A DNA stretch of 27,100 nt from contig CAJUMM010000013.1 in NCBI GenBank assembly GCA_910586955.1, positions 21,329 through 48,428 of the forward strand, read 5' to 3'. Source of the stretch: an uncultured Lachnospiraceae bacterium (lineage in GTDB: Bacteria; Bacillota; Clostridia; Lachnospirales; Lachnospiraceae). The notes under the pieces were generated by a model. The model ran no database searches. It was given only the letters and a program-made list of their open reading frames with translations, and had not been told where the DNA came from. Positions 16,274 through 23,523 of this stretch are shown in pieces (position 1 is the stretch's first letter; each line of letters starts with the position of its first letter). A program made the translations under genes and the position numbers.

Positions 16274-16817
16274 GTGCAGCCACCTCCTTTTCCAGCATCT
16301 CCTGCAGTTTCTTTCTGGCACGGTAAAAGCGCACATTTGCCAGCTTGGGGGTTATATTTAAAAGCTGGGCAATCTCGCCATCCGACATCTGATGCACATA
16401 CTTGCACTCAAACACCACCCGGTAAGCTTCATCCAATTCCAGAATGCAGGAAATCAGGTAATTGTAATTTTCCTTCGTTATGTACTGATCCAGCAGATCC
16501 CTGCCGGAATCCGGAATATCCGTCTTAAGCTCCTCTGCCGGGATTTCCCCTCCTTTTCTCTTTCGCAGAATGTCAATGGCCTTGCTCTTTACAATGGTCA
16601 TCAAAAATTTCTTTGTCCTGGGACTGTCCACGTCCTCCACCTTGTGAAGGTGCCTGGTTAAAGCCAGAAACGCTTCCTGGACCGCATCCTCAGCCAGATG
16701 GGCGTCCCCAAGCTGCTGATTGGCTACATACCAGCAGAAATGCTGGTAGCGTTCATAAATTTCCGTAAATTTGTCTTTCTCTTCCTGGGTGTCCAGCACG
16801 GACAAGTATAAAAGCAT
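16257..16817 (-). CDS. ECF-type RNA polymerase sigma factor
   Basis: 186 residues with the two domains of extracytoplasmic-function sigma factors: sigma-2 (about 15-85; YERYQHFCWYVANQQLGDAHLAEDAVQEAFLAL then FLMTIVKSKAIDILRKRK) and sigma-4 (about 120-180; ILELDEAYRVVFECKYVHQMSDGEIAQLLNITPKLANVRFYRARKKL). No region 3 is present. The ribosome binding site GGGAGGGGG precedes ATG 16817. Its stop overlaps the downstream membrane gene, the usual sigma/anti-sigma layout. It probably directs its own operon, but I could not define its promoter in the A+T-rich upstream stretch 16818-16911. Confidence 0.92.
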   Translation of the reverse strand: MLLYLSVLDTQEEKDKFTEIYERYQHFCWYVANQQLGDAHLAEDAVQEAFLALTRHLHKVEDVDSPRTKKFLMTIVKSKAIDILRKRKGGEIPAEELKTDIPDSGRDLLDQYITKENYNYLISCILELDEAYRVVFECKYVHQMSDGEIAQLLNITPKLANVRFYRARKKLQEMLEKEVAARAGKR

Positions 16818-16911
16818 CTGTAGGGTCCCCCTCCCTGACTTTTTCTTTTATACCTATCATAACGTATTTCTCTTAGAAATTACTACAAAAAAACTTAATT
16901 TTTTTTAAAAA

Positions 16912-17094
16912 TTAGGCCTGCTTCCCGTATTCAAATCTCTCCCTCATCATGATCCATACAACTGTGGGGCATACCAGAAAGCTCACATAAAAAAACCTGG
17001 AATCCTCCCCTGTAAGTAAAAGCATCGTCCCGAAATTATAGATAAAGATTGGAATACAAAGCCCGATCCGCTTCCAGTCATTCCCTTTTTTCAC
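16912..17094 (-). pseudogene. Remnant of a small membrane protein (C-terminal part)
   Basis: Sixty residues with two hydrophobic stretches (IGLCIPIFIYNFGTMLLL and FFYVSFLVCPTVVWIMM) end with FEYGKQA. In frame the peptide is joined to the serine recombinase fragment, giving a 73-residue reading frame that would start at 17133 with MLDMPFLDTRRGK, recombinase sequence. There is no ribosome binding site of its own, so I read it as the surviving end of a membrane protein gene fused to recombinase debris. I do not recognise the membrane family. Confidence 0.5.
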
Positions 17095-17330
17095 TTTGCC
17101 CCGCCTGGTATCCAAAAAGGGCATATCAAGCACGGCAATGTCTATCCCCTTTTCCTTGGTAAGAATCCGCCATTGCTCCAGAATCTCCTTAATTACGTCC
17201 CAGCCGATCTATGCTTTTGATATAGAGCAAATCGTCCTTCTTCATGCACTGTACCATGCGCTTGTAAGACGGACGATCGAAATCCCGGCCCGACTGCTTA
17301 TCCATAAAAATATGATCCGGCGGTATAGAC
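17095..17330 (-). pseudogene. Serine recombinase (resolvase/invertase family) fragment, frameshifted
   Basis: Minus-strand translation gives IPPDHIFMDKQSGRDFDRPSYKRM...GDLLYIKSIDRLGRN-type sequence (here KKDDLLYIKSIDRLGRN), then a TAA at 17189-17191. The match resumes in another frame as KEILEQWRILTKEKGIDIAVLDMPFLDTRRGK. A 2-base deletion at about 17190 explains the shift. This is residues from about 40 to 110 of a typical resolvase N-terminal catalytic domain. The active-site serine region and all of the DNA-binding C-terminus are missing. It marks an old mobile element or recombination event. Confidence 0.82.
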
Positions 17331-17334
17331 AGTT

Positions 17335-17378
17335 TCCAAAAAACCAAAAGCCAGTCCGCAGGAATCTGCGGACTGGCT
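17335..17378 (-). terminator. Rho-independent terminator of guaB
   Basis: A perfect 13-bp stem (17349-17361 with 17366-17378, core CCAGTCCGCAG) with a four-base GAAT loop is followed on the minus strand by TTTTGGTTTTTT. It lies about 70 bases after the guaB stop codon, at the edge of the recombinase remnant. Confidence 0.9.
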
Positions 17379-17446
17379 GTACCAGCAAAGCAATACTATA
17401 GCAGCTCTTTCAATAGGAATACCAAAAAGCTCCTGTTTCCTTCCTC

Positions 17447-18904
17447 TTACATACCGTCTGTGCTGTAATTGGGGGCTTCCTTCGTAATATGAATATCATG
17501 GGGATGGCTTTCCTTCAAAGAGGCGGCGGAGATCTTGATAAATCTTCCCTTCTCCTTCAAATCCTCCACCGTAGGCGTCCCGCAAAGGCCCATGCCGGAA
17601 CGCAGGCCTCCCAGAAGCTGGAAGATGGTATCTTCTACCGTTCCCTTGTAGGCCACCCGGCCCTCTACTCCTTCGGGAACCAGCTTCTTGGCCCCCTCCT
17701 GGAAATAGCGGTCTTTGCTTCCGTTCTCCATGGCGGAGATGGAACCCATGCCCCGGTATACTTTATATTTTCTTCCCTGGAACAGCTCGAACTCACCGGG
17801 AGCTTCGTCGCAGCCTGCAAAGATGCTGCCCATCATACACACATTGGCTCCCGCCGCAATGGCCTTGGTGATATCTCCGGAATACTTGATGCCGCCGTCG
17901 GCAATCACCGGAACGCCGTACTCTTTGGCCACTGCATAGCAGTCCATAATGGCCGAAATCTGGGGAACGCCGATTCCCGAAACCACACGGGTGGTACAGA
18001 TGGAACCCGGCCCGATTCCCACTTTCACGGCATCGGCGCCTGCTTCAATGAGATCCCGTGCCGCATCTCCCGTAGCAATATTTCCCGCAATCACCGGAAG
18101 CTCTGGATAAGCTTCCTTGATCATCTTCAGGCAGCGGATCACGTTGGCGGAATGGCCGTGGGAGGAATCCAGCACGATCACATCCACCTGGGCTTTCACC
18201 AGGGCGTCCACCCGGTCCAGCACATTGCTGGTAATACCCACCCCGGCTCCGCAAAGCAGACGGCCTTTATCGTCCTTGGCCGACAGGGGGTATTTGATCT
18301 GCTTCTCGATATCTTTAATGGTAATAAGCCCTTTTAAGTTAAAATCCGCATCTACAATGGGAAGCTTCTCTTTCCGGGCCTCGGCCAGGATTTCCTTGGC
18401 CTCCTCCAGGGTAATGCCCTCCCTGGCCGTAATAAGCCCCTCAGAGGTCATGGATTCTTTAATTTTCTTCGTGAAGTCCGTCTCGAATTTCAGGTCGCGG
18501 TTGGTGATAATTCCCACCAGCTTCTTGCCCTCCGTGATGGGAACGCCGGAGATCCGGAATTTGCCCATGAGCTCATTGGCCTCAGCCAGGGTATGTTCCG
18601 GGGAAAGATAAAAAGGATCTGTGATAACGCCGTTTTCGGACCGTTTTACTTGGTCTACCTCTTCCGCCTGTGCGGCAATGGACATGTTCTTATGAATAAT
18701 ACCGATGCCTCCCTGCCTTGCCATGGCAATAGCCATGCGGTGCTCCGTGACCGTGTCCATGCTGGCGCTCATCATCGGAATATTCAGTTTAATGGTCTTC
18801 GTCAGGCAGGTTGACAAGTCTACTTCATTGGGAATTACCTCCGAGTAGGACGGAACCAGCAGCACGTCATCGAAGGTTATGCTCTCACCAATAATCTTTC
18901 CCAT
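17447..18904 (-). CDS. guaB: Inosine-5'-monophosphate dehydrogenase
   Basis: 485 residues, the normal IMPDH length. It oxidises IMP to XMP with NAD, the committed step of GTP synthesis. The TIM barrel opens with TFDDVLLVPSYS; two CBS repeats are inserted at about 94-205; the barrel resumes with VDVIVLDSSHGHS, and the active-site loop GIGPGSICTTR has catalytic C303. The flap segment (MGSISAMENGSKDRYFQ) and the R-Y-type EGRVAYKG region follow. It has its own strong promoter and terminator, so it is monocistronic. The leader is only about 45 bases, too short for a riboswitch. Confidence 0.97.
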   Translation of the reverse strand: MGKIIGESITFDDVLLVPSYSEVIPNEVDLSTCLTKTIKLNIPMMSASMDTVTEHRMAIAMARQGGIGIIHKNMSIAAQAEEVDQVKRSENGVITDPFYLSPEHTLAEANELMGKFRISGVPITEGKKLVGIITNRDLKFETDFTKKIKESMTSEGLITAREGITLEEAKEILAEARKEKLPIVDADFNLKGLITIKDIEKQIKYPLSAKDDKGRLLCGAGVGITSNVLDRVDALVKAQVDVIVLDSSHGHSANVIRCLKMIKEAYPELPVIAGNIATGDAARDLIEAGADAVKVGIGPGSICTTRVVSGIGVPQISAIMDCYAVAKEYGVPVIADGGIKYSGDITKAIAAGANVCMMGSIFAGCDEAPGEFELFQGRKYKVYRGMGSISAMENGSKDRYFQEGAKKLVPEGVEGRVAYKGTVEDTIFQLLGGLRSGMGLCGTPTVEDLKEKGRFIKISAASLKESHPHDIHITKEAPNYSTDGM

Positions 18905-18958
18905 TTCATTCTCTCCTCTCGCATTATCTGTAGTTCAAAACGGTATTGTTAATGATCT

Positions 18959-18987
18959 ATCTTAGCGAAAATGGGAGGGGTTGTCAA
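18959..18987 (-). promoter_or_regulatory. guaB promoter
   Basis: Minus-strand TTGACA (18982-18987) and TAAGAT (18959-18964) are 17 bp apart. The start codon at 18904 is about 45 bases beyond the expected transcription start. Confidence 0.88.
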
Positions 18988-19014
18988 TATGGTTCGTGAA
19001 AAGAAAATTTTTTT

Positions 19015-19632
19015 CTACCGGATAAAATTCGTTCTCTTAACAGGTTCCTTCTCCGGCAGCCCGTACTTCTCTTTCCCAAGAGCAATACTCTTCATCAGAA
19101 AGGCCATATTCCCCGCCAGGGTGCGCATCATCTGCATTCCCTCTTCATCCTGAACCGCCTCCTGGGCGCTGTTTCCGTGGATGCCGTTCCAGTACTGGCC
19201 GGAAGCCACCGGCATGCCTGTAATGGTAAAGTATTTGTTCAGCTGATCAAAGGTGGACGTAAGACCGCCCCGGCGGGCAGAGGCCACGCTGGCTCCCACT
19301 TTCATGGTCTTGTCAAAGCCCGTGCAGTAGAACAGCCGGTCCAGAAAGGCGATCAGAGTCGCGTTGGCGGAGGCATAATACACCGGGCTTCCCACCACCA
19401 GGCCGTCGCAGCCTTCAAATTTGGCCGCCGCCTCATTTACCATATCATCAAAGACACATTTCCCGTTCTTCCGGCAGGAGCGGCAGGCAATGCAGCCCCG
19501 GATATCCTGATTTCCCACATGGATGATCTCCGTTTCAATTCCGTTTTCCGCAAAAACCTTTTCCATCTCATGAAGGGCCGTATAGGTACTCCCCTTGGCA
19601 TGAGGGCTTCCGTTTACCAGCAATACTTTCAT
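19015..19632 (-). CDS. Flavodoxin-fold NAD(P)H-dependent FMN reductase / iron-sulfur flavoprotein-like
   Basis: 205 residues from ATG 19632. The FMN phosphate loop NGSPHAKGST (7-16) and GSPVYYASANATLIAFLDR are typical of the NADPH-dependent FMN reductase/ISF family. A cysteine cluster C47-x2-C50-x2-C53-x5-C59 (CIACRSCRKNGKC) matches the pattern of iron-sulfur flavoproteins. It may reduce flavins, quinones or metals, but the substrate is unknown. An in-frame ATG two codons earlier (19638) is only three bases from AAGGGG, so 19632, nine bases away, is preferred. It stands alone between groEL and guaB in the same direction. Confidence 0.88.
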   Translation of the reverse strand: MKVLLVNGSPHAKGSTYTALHEMEKVFAENGIETEIIHVGNQDIRGCIACRSCRKNGKCVFDDMVNEAAAKFEGCDGLVVGSPVYYASANATLIAFLDRLFYCTGFDKTMKVGASVASARRGGLTSTFDQLNKYFTITGMPVASGQYWNGIHGNSAQEAVQDEEGMQMMRTLAGNMAFLMKSIALGKEKYGLPEKEPVKRTNFIR

Positions 19633-19742
19633 TTTCATCTTCCCCTTTATATAGGAAATACCGCTCGGCAGCCGGTATCACCCGCCGCCTCACGGCATTT
19701 CGCTTTTTCTTATTTTGTGTTAGTTTTAATATCCAAAAAGGC

Positions 19743-21365
19743 TTACATCATGCCGCCCATTCCGCCGCCTGCGGGCATGGGAGGAACATCCTCTTTGATA
19801 TTTGCCACACAGCTCTCGGTGGTCAGGAAGGTAGATGCCACGCTGGTTGCATTCTGCAGGGCGCTTCTGGTTACCTTGGCGGGATCCAGGATTCCTGCTT
19901 CCACCATATTTACATACTCCTCATGCAGCACGTCGAAACCTACTCCCGGCTGGCACTCGGTCACTTTGTTGATAATCACGGAGCCTTCCAGTCCTGCGTT
20001 TGCCGCAATGTGGTACAGGGGGGACTCCAGGGCTTTCAGGACTACCTTCACGCCGGTCTTCTCGTCGCCCTCGGTAGTGTCAAGCAGCTTCGCCACTTCC
20101 TTGGAAGCATGGATATAGGCAGATCCGCCGCCTGCAATGATGCCTTCCTCCACAGCCGCTCTCGTAGCCGCCAGGGCATCCTCCATACGCAGTTTGGCTT
20201 CCTTCATCTCGGTCTCGGTGGCTGCGCCTACCCGGATAACCGCTACGCCGCCGGCCAGTTTGGCCAGACGCTCCTGCAGCTTCTCCCGGTCGAAATCGGA
20301 GGTGGTCTCCTCAATCTGAGCGCGGATCTGGCCGATTCTCTGGTTGATCTCGTCCTTGTTTCCTGCGCCGTCTGCAATGATGGTATTCTCTTTCTGGATC
20401 TTCACGGATTTAGCCGTTCCCAGCATATCCAGGGTAGCTTCCTTAAGCTCCAGTCCAAGCTCCTCGGAAATCACCTGGCCGCCGGTGAGAATGGCAATAT
20501 CCCGAAGCATCTCTTTTCTTCTGTCACCGTATCCCGGAGCCTTCACGCCGGCCACGGTAAAGGTACCCCGCAGTTTGTTCATAACCAGGGTGGTGAGAGC
20601 CTCGCCCTCAATATCCTCTGCAATAATCAAGAGCTTCCGGCCGCACTGTACAATCTGCTCCAGCAGGGGCAGGATCTCCTGGATGTTGGAGATCTTCTTG
20701 TCGGTAATCAGGATATAGGGATCGTCCAGATTTGCTTCCATCTTCTCCATATCGGTAGCCATATAAGCGGAAATATAGCCCCGGTCAAACTGCATGCCTT
20801 CTACCAGGTCAAGCTCCGTCTTCATGGTCTTGGATTCCTCAATGGTAATAACGCCGTCTTTGGAAACCTTCTCCATAGCGTCCGCCACCATATTTCCTAC
20901 TTCGTCATCCCCGGAGGAAACAGCCGCTACTCTAGCAATCTGATGCTTACCGTTTACCTTGCTGCTCATGCCTGCAATGGCTTCTACCGCCGCATCCGTA
21001 GCTTTCTTCATGCCTTTTCTCAGAACGATGGGATTTGCTCCTGCCGCCAGGTTCTTCATTCCCTCATGGATCATGGCCTGTGCCAGAACCGTAGCCGTGG
21101 TGGTTCCGTCTCCGGCCACATCGTTGGTCTTGGTTGCCACTTCCTTTACCAGCTGTGCGCCCATGTTCTCAAAAGCGTCCTCCAGCTCAATCTCCTTCGC
21201 AATGGTAACGCCGTCGTTGGTAATCAGGGGAGCGCCATACTGCTTGTCAAGCACTACATTTCTTCCCTTAGGTCCCAGGGTCACTCTCACGGTATCTGCC
21301 AGCTTATTAACACCGGCCTCCAGTGCGGATCTTGCCTCTACACCATACTTAATTTCCTTTGCCAT
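19743..21365 (-). CDS. groEL: 60-kDa chaperonin GroEL
   Basis: 540 residues, full length. Starts AKEIKYGVEARSALEAGVNKLADTVRVTLGPKGRNVVLDK and contains GDGTTTATVLAQAM (nucleotide site) and the DDEVGNMVADAM region. It ends with the usual Gly/Met tail (PPMPAGGGMGGMM). It folds proteins in the cytoplasm as a double ring with GroES. Start ATG 21365 follows GGAGGAG. It is the second gene of a CIRCE-controlled operon, 32 bases after groES. Nothing atypical is seen. Confidence 0.98.
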   Translation of the reverse strand: MAKEIKYGVEARSALEAGVNKLADTVRVTLGPKGRNVVLDKQYGAPLITNDGVTIAKEIELEDAFENMGAQLVKEVATKTNDVAGDGTTTATVLAQAMIHEGMKNLAAGANPIVLRKGMKKATDAAVEAIAGMSSKVNGKHQIARVAAVSSGDDEVGNMVADAMEKVSKDGVITIEESKTMKTELDLVEGMQFDRGYISAYMATDMEKMEANLDDPYILITDKKISNIQEILPLLEQIVQCGRKLLIIAEDIEGEALTTLVMNKLRGTFTVAGVKAPGYGDRRKEMLRDIAILTGGQVISEELGLELKEATLDMLGTAKSVKIQKENTIIADGAGNKDEINQRIGQIRAQIEETTSDFDREKLQERLAKLAGGVAVIRVGAATETEMKEAKLRMEDALAATRAAVEEGIIAGGGSAYIHASKEVAKLLDTTEGDEKTGVKVVLKALESPLYHIAANAGLEGSVIINKVTECQPGVGFDVLHEEYVNMVEAGILDPAKVTRSALQNATSVASTFLTTESCVANIKEDVPPMPAGGGMGGMM

Positions 21366-21397
21366 TTCTAAACTCCTCCAGTCTGCTCAGTTCTTTT

Positions 21398-21682
21398 TTA
21401 TTCTACGATTGCCAGAATGTCATTCTGTTTTACGATAATATATTCCTCGTCGCCAATCTTCACTTCGTTTCCGGCATATTTGGAATAGATTACCTTATCG
21501 CCCGCCTTCACGTGCATGGTCACTTCTTTTCCGTCAACCATTCCGCCAGGTCCTACTGCGATAACTTCCGCCTGCTGGGGCTTCTCCTGGGATTTGCTGG
21601 CCAGAATAATGCCGGATGCAGTCGTCTCTTCTGCTTCGAACTGTTTCAGTACAACTCTGTCTCCTAATGGTACTAATTTCAT
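21398..21682 (-). CDS. groES: 10-kDa co-chaperonin GroES
   Basis: 94 residues from ATG 21682, the standard GroES size: KLVPLGDRVVLKQFEAEETTASGIILA at the start, the mobile-loop region, and VKAGDKVIYSKYAGNEVKIGDEEYIIVKQNDILAIVE at the end. The frame extends to 21736 but that would run into the CIRCE operator; GGAGG seven bases before 21682 fixes the start. It caps the GroEL ring. Confidence 0.97.
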   Translation of the reverse strand: MKLVPLGDRVVLKQFEAEETTASGIILASKSQEKPQQAEVIAVGPGGMVDGKEVTMHVKAGDKVIYSKYAGNEVKIGDEEYIIVKQNDILAIVE

Positions 21683-21719
21683 TTCTATTCCTCCTTGGAC
21701 TTCTATGAGCCTTTTATTA

Positions 21720-21746
21720 TTAGCACTCACTACCATCGAGTGCTAA
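21720..21746. promoter_or_regulatory. CIRCE operator (HrcA site)
   Basis: An exact match to the CIRCE consensus: TTAGCACTC, nine bases, GAGTGCTAA. It lies immediately downstream of the groES promoter. HrcA bound here represses groESL until heat stress; hrcA itself is not in the window. Confidence 0.97.
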
Positions 21747-21758
21747 CCTACGGATAAT

Positions 21759-21787
21759 ATATTAATGCTTTCTATTTTATTTGTCAA
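21759..21787 (-). promoter_or_regulatory. groESL promoter
   Basis: Minus-strand TTGACA (21782-21787), 17-bp spacer, TAATAT (21759-21764). The CIRCE element begins 12 bases after the -10 box, covering the expected start point. Confidence 0.92.
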
Positions 21788-21838
21788 CAACTTTTAGGAA
21801 ATTTATTCTTTTTTTATTTTTACAATGAGCCGGGCAGG

Positions 21839-21948
21839 TCCAAAAGTTGAAACGTTGCCAGGGAGGTGTTTGCACATCCCTGGCAATGGTTGAACTTTTG
21901 GGACTATGCGGCGAATGCCGCATAGTGAGGAAAACCGCCAGGTTTTCC
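21839..21948. repeat. Cluster of three strong hairpins
   Basis: Three successive inverted repeats. (1) A compound hairpin with outer arms CCAAAAGTT/AACTTTTGG (21839-21848, 21893-21902) and inner perfect arms TTGCCAGGGA/TCCCTGGCAA (21855-21864, 21877-21886). (2) ACTATGCGGC/GCCGCATAGT with loop GAAT (21903-21926). (3) GGAAAACC/GGTTTTCC (21929-21948). None has a T-run typical of a terminator on either strand. The cluster lies between hxlR and the groESL promoter. Confidence 0.75.
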
Positions 21949-21981
21949 GAACCTCCCCGGCGGACTCCGCTCCCCCACTCT

Positions 21982-22113
21982 GCGAATTGACCGAAGGTCA
22001 AGAGCCCTCACTCCCCGCGAATTGACCGAAGGTCAAGAGCCTTCCCCTCCCTGCGAATTGCCCAAAGGCCAAGAGCCCTCCCCTCCCCGCGATTTGACCA
22101 AAGGCCAAGAGCC
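21982..22113. repeat. Four-copy tandem repeat, period about 36 bp
   Basis: The unit GCGAATTGACCGAAGGTCAA followed by GAGCC starts at 21982, 22017, 22053 and 22089, separated by C/T-rich spacers of about ten bases. Copies 1 and 2 are identical in the core and form a TTGACC/GGTCAA hairpin. Copies 3 and 4 read TTGCCC/GGCCAA and TTGACC/GGCCAA and no longer pair perfectly. The last copy ends a few bases before the hxlR stop codon. Confidence 0.8.
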
Positions 22114-22121
22114 CCCCTCGA

Positions 22122-22445
22122 TCACATCTGTGCTTTATAATCTACCCCCCATTGCTCCATCACTTTAATAACAGGACGCATGGATTCTCCCAGTTCACTT
22201 AAAGAATATTCCACTCTTGGCGGAACTTCCGGATAGACCGTCCGTGTGATGATGCCATCCTCCTCCATGGAGCGCAGACTGTCCGTCAGCACCTTTTGGC
22301 TGATTCCCTCTAAATCTTTTCTCAATTCATTAAAACGCCAGGGACGTGCAAGCAGATTCCTTATAATCAGAAGTTTCCACTTGCTTCCGATGAGCTGAAC
22401 GGTTGTTGCAACAGGACAGGCCGGCAATTCTTCTTTCTTCAGCAT
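22122..22445 (-). CDS. HxlR-family winged-helix transcriptional regulator
   Basis: 107 residues from ATG 22445, the typical HxlR/MarR-like size. The family signature CPVATTVQLIGSKWKLLIIRNLL has a conserved Cys at residue 10, followed by RFNELRKDLEGISQKVLTDSLRSMEEDGIITRTVYPEVPPRVEYSLSELG (recognition helix and wing). Many HxlR proteins sense aldehydes, oxidants or disulfide stress through this cysteine. GGGAGG seven bases upstream supports 22445 over an in-frame ATG at 22460. The gene is divergent from the redox/transport/sirtuin operon and shares a 213-bp intergenic region with it, so it is the likely local regulator. Confidence 0.92.
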   Translation of the reverse strand: MLKKEELPACPVATTVQLIGSKWKLLIIRNLLARPWRFNELRKDLEGISQKVLTDSLRSMEEDGIITRTVYPEVPPRVEYSLSELGESMRPVIKVMEQWGVDYKAQM

Positions 22446-22495
22446 AGTTGTACCTCCCAAACCTCCATTAGTTCATATTTGAATATTACATCTAA

Positions 22496-22524
22496 ATTAT
22501 AATGCTATATACTCACAAAATCAA
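22496..22524 (-). promoter_or_regulatory. hxlR promoter
   Basis: Minus-strand TTGATT (22519-22524), 17-bp spacer, perfect TATAAT (22496-22501). The expected transcript starts about 45 bases before the hxlR start codon. Confidence 0.82.
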
Positions 22525-22545
22525 AGGTAATTTCCCAAAATCCCC

Positions 22546-22575
22546 GTAACTATGCAAATGTTACTAAAAGGTAAC
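22546..22575. promoter_or_regulatory. Candidate HxlR operator region
   Basis: Three alternating half-sites, GTAAC (22546-22550), GTTAC (22560-22564) and GTAAC (22571-22575), form two nested inverted repeats with 9-bp and 6-bp gaps. They lie just upstream of, and overlapping the -35 region of, the plus-strand operon promoter and behind the hxlR promoter, where a regulator could control both directions. Confidence 0.5.
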
Positions 22576-22577
22576 TG

Positions 22578-22586
22578 TGTTATAAA
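22578..22586 (+). promoter_or_regulatory. Extended -10 promoter of the redox/transport/sirtuin operon
   Basis: TGT followed directly by TATAAA (22581-22586) fits an extended -10 element. The hexamer at the -35 spacing (22558-22563) is a poor match and overlaps the candidate operator, as often seen where a regulator acts. The start codon is about 65 bases beyond the expected transcription start. Confidence 0.5.
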
Positions 22587-22658
22587 AAAGTGCGTACTTG
22601 CAGAGCCAAAAGGCAGCAGTTACAATCAGGTCAGAAACAAGGAAGGGAGGCTCTTACA

Positions 22659-23522
22659 ATGAATCAGGCAAATTTTGTTGTTGACTTAGAAAAATGTGTA
22701 GGCTGCGGAAAATGCGCGAAGGTCTGCCCCGGAGGAATTCTTTCTCTGAATCAGGCAAAGAAACCCGAAATGGCAGATTTTAGAGAATTCGGGTGGAACG
22801 GCTGTTGGAAATGCGAGCATTGTCTTGCCGTCTGTCCCACAGGAGCTGTTTCTATTTTCGGACACAAGCCGGAAAACAGCCTGCCTGCTGCTGATTATGA
22901 GATCGCAGCGCCCACCGTAGATTCTTTGATTGCATGCAGACGTTCCTGCCGCAGATATAAGGATAAAAATGTTGACATTTCCATTATAAACAATATGCTG
23001 GAACTTCTTGCAGACGCTCCGAACGGCGGCAATAAGCAGCAGGTAGAATTCACACTGATTGACGATAAGGGGCAGATGAATCAATTTCGGCAGCTTGCTT
23101 ATTCCCGAATGGAAGAATTGGCGGCGCAAGATATCTATCCAAAGGGATTCGGCAAAGAAGCCTATGAGGATATGAAACAATGGGAAAAGACGGTCCGCCC
23201 TGATATGCTTTTTTGCGGAGCGCCGCATATTTTAATTCCTCACGCACCATTAGGACACGGCGAGCCCATACAAGATGTGGTGATTGCCGGAACCTATTTT
23301 GAACTGCTTTGCGCTTCCCGCGGTCTTGGGGCTGTAATGTTAACATTTCCCCTGGGTGCTTTAGAACAAATGCCGGATATTAAGGCAATGCTGAATATTC
23401 CGGATAACCATTATATGGGGATGATCATCGGTTTCGGTTATCCCGAAATCAAGTATGCAAGAGGCACCCAAAGGGGAATCGAACAACGCCGTATCCATCG
23501 GCTGAAATTTCAGGAGGGATAA
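22659..23522 (+). CDS. Nitroreductase-family protein with N-terminal 2x[4Fe-4S] ferredoxin domain
   Basis: 287 residues from ATG 22659 (GGGAGG eight bases upstream; the frame extends further left without a ribosome site). The N-terminal ferredoxin domain has cysteines 13, 16, 19, 23 (CVGCGKCAKVCP) and 49, 52, 55, 59 (CWKCEHCLAVCP) for two [4Fe-4S] clusters. The nitroreductase-like FMN domain starts near residue 92 (LIACRRSCRRYKDKNVD) and ends with GFGYPEIKYARG. Such proteins reduce unknown organic substrates with electrons delivered by the clusters. First gene of the plus-strand operon; the next starts one base after its stop codon. Confidence 0.92.
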   Translation: MNQANFVVDLEKCVGCGKCAKVCPGGILSLNQAKKPEMADFREFGWNGCWKCEHCLAVCPTGAVSIFGHKPENSLPAADYEIAAPTVDSLIACRRSCRRYKDKNVDISIINNMLELLADAPNGGNKQQVEFTLIDDKGQMNQFRQLAYSRMEELAAQDIYPKGFGKEAYEDMKQWEKTVRPDMLFCGAPHILIPHAPLGHGEPIQDVVIAGTYFELLCASRGLGAVMLTFPLGALEQMPDIKAMLNIPDNHYMGMIIGFGYPEIKYARGTQRGIEQRRIHRLKFQEG

Positions 23523-23523
23523 A

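Noticed and set aside
17489..18337. A 282-residue plus-strand frame antisense to guaB
   Set aside because: The minus strand encodes complete, canonical IMPDH; the opposite frame has no supporting features.
18905..18958. Purine/guanine riboswitch in the guaB leader
   Set aside because: The leader is only about 45 bases after a clear promoter and lacks an aptamer-like fold.
19923..21371. A 482-residue plus-strand frame antisense to groEL
   Set aside because: It mirrors the codon pattern of groEL on the other strand and has no family motif or ribosome site.
21777..22001. A 74-residue minus-strand frame through the hairpin cluster and groES promoter
   Set aside because: It crosses perfect inverted repeats and the -35 box of groESL, with no ribosome site.
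21982..22113. CRISPR-like array
   Set aside because: Only four units, with short C/T-rich spacers of about ten bases that resemble each other; no cas genes nearby.
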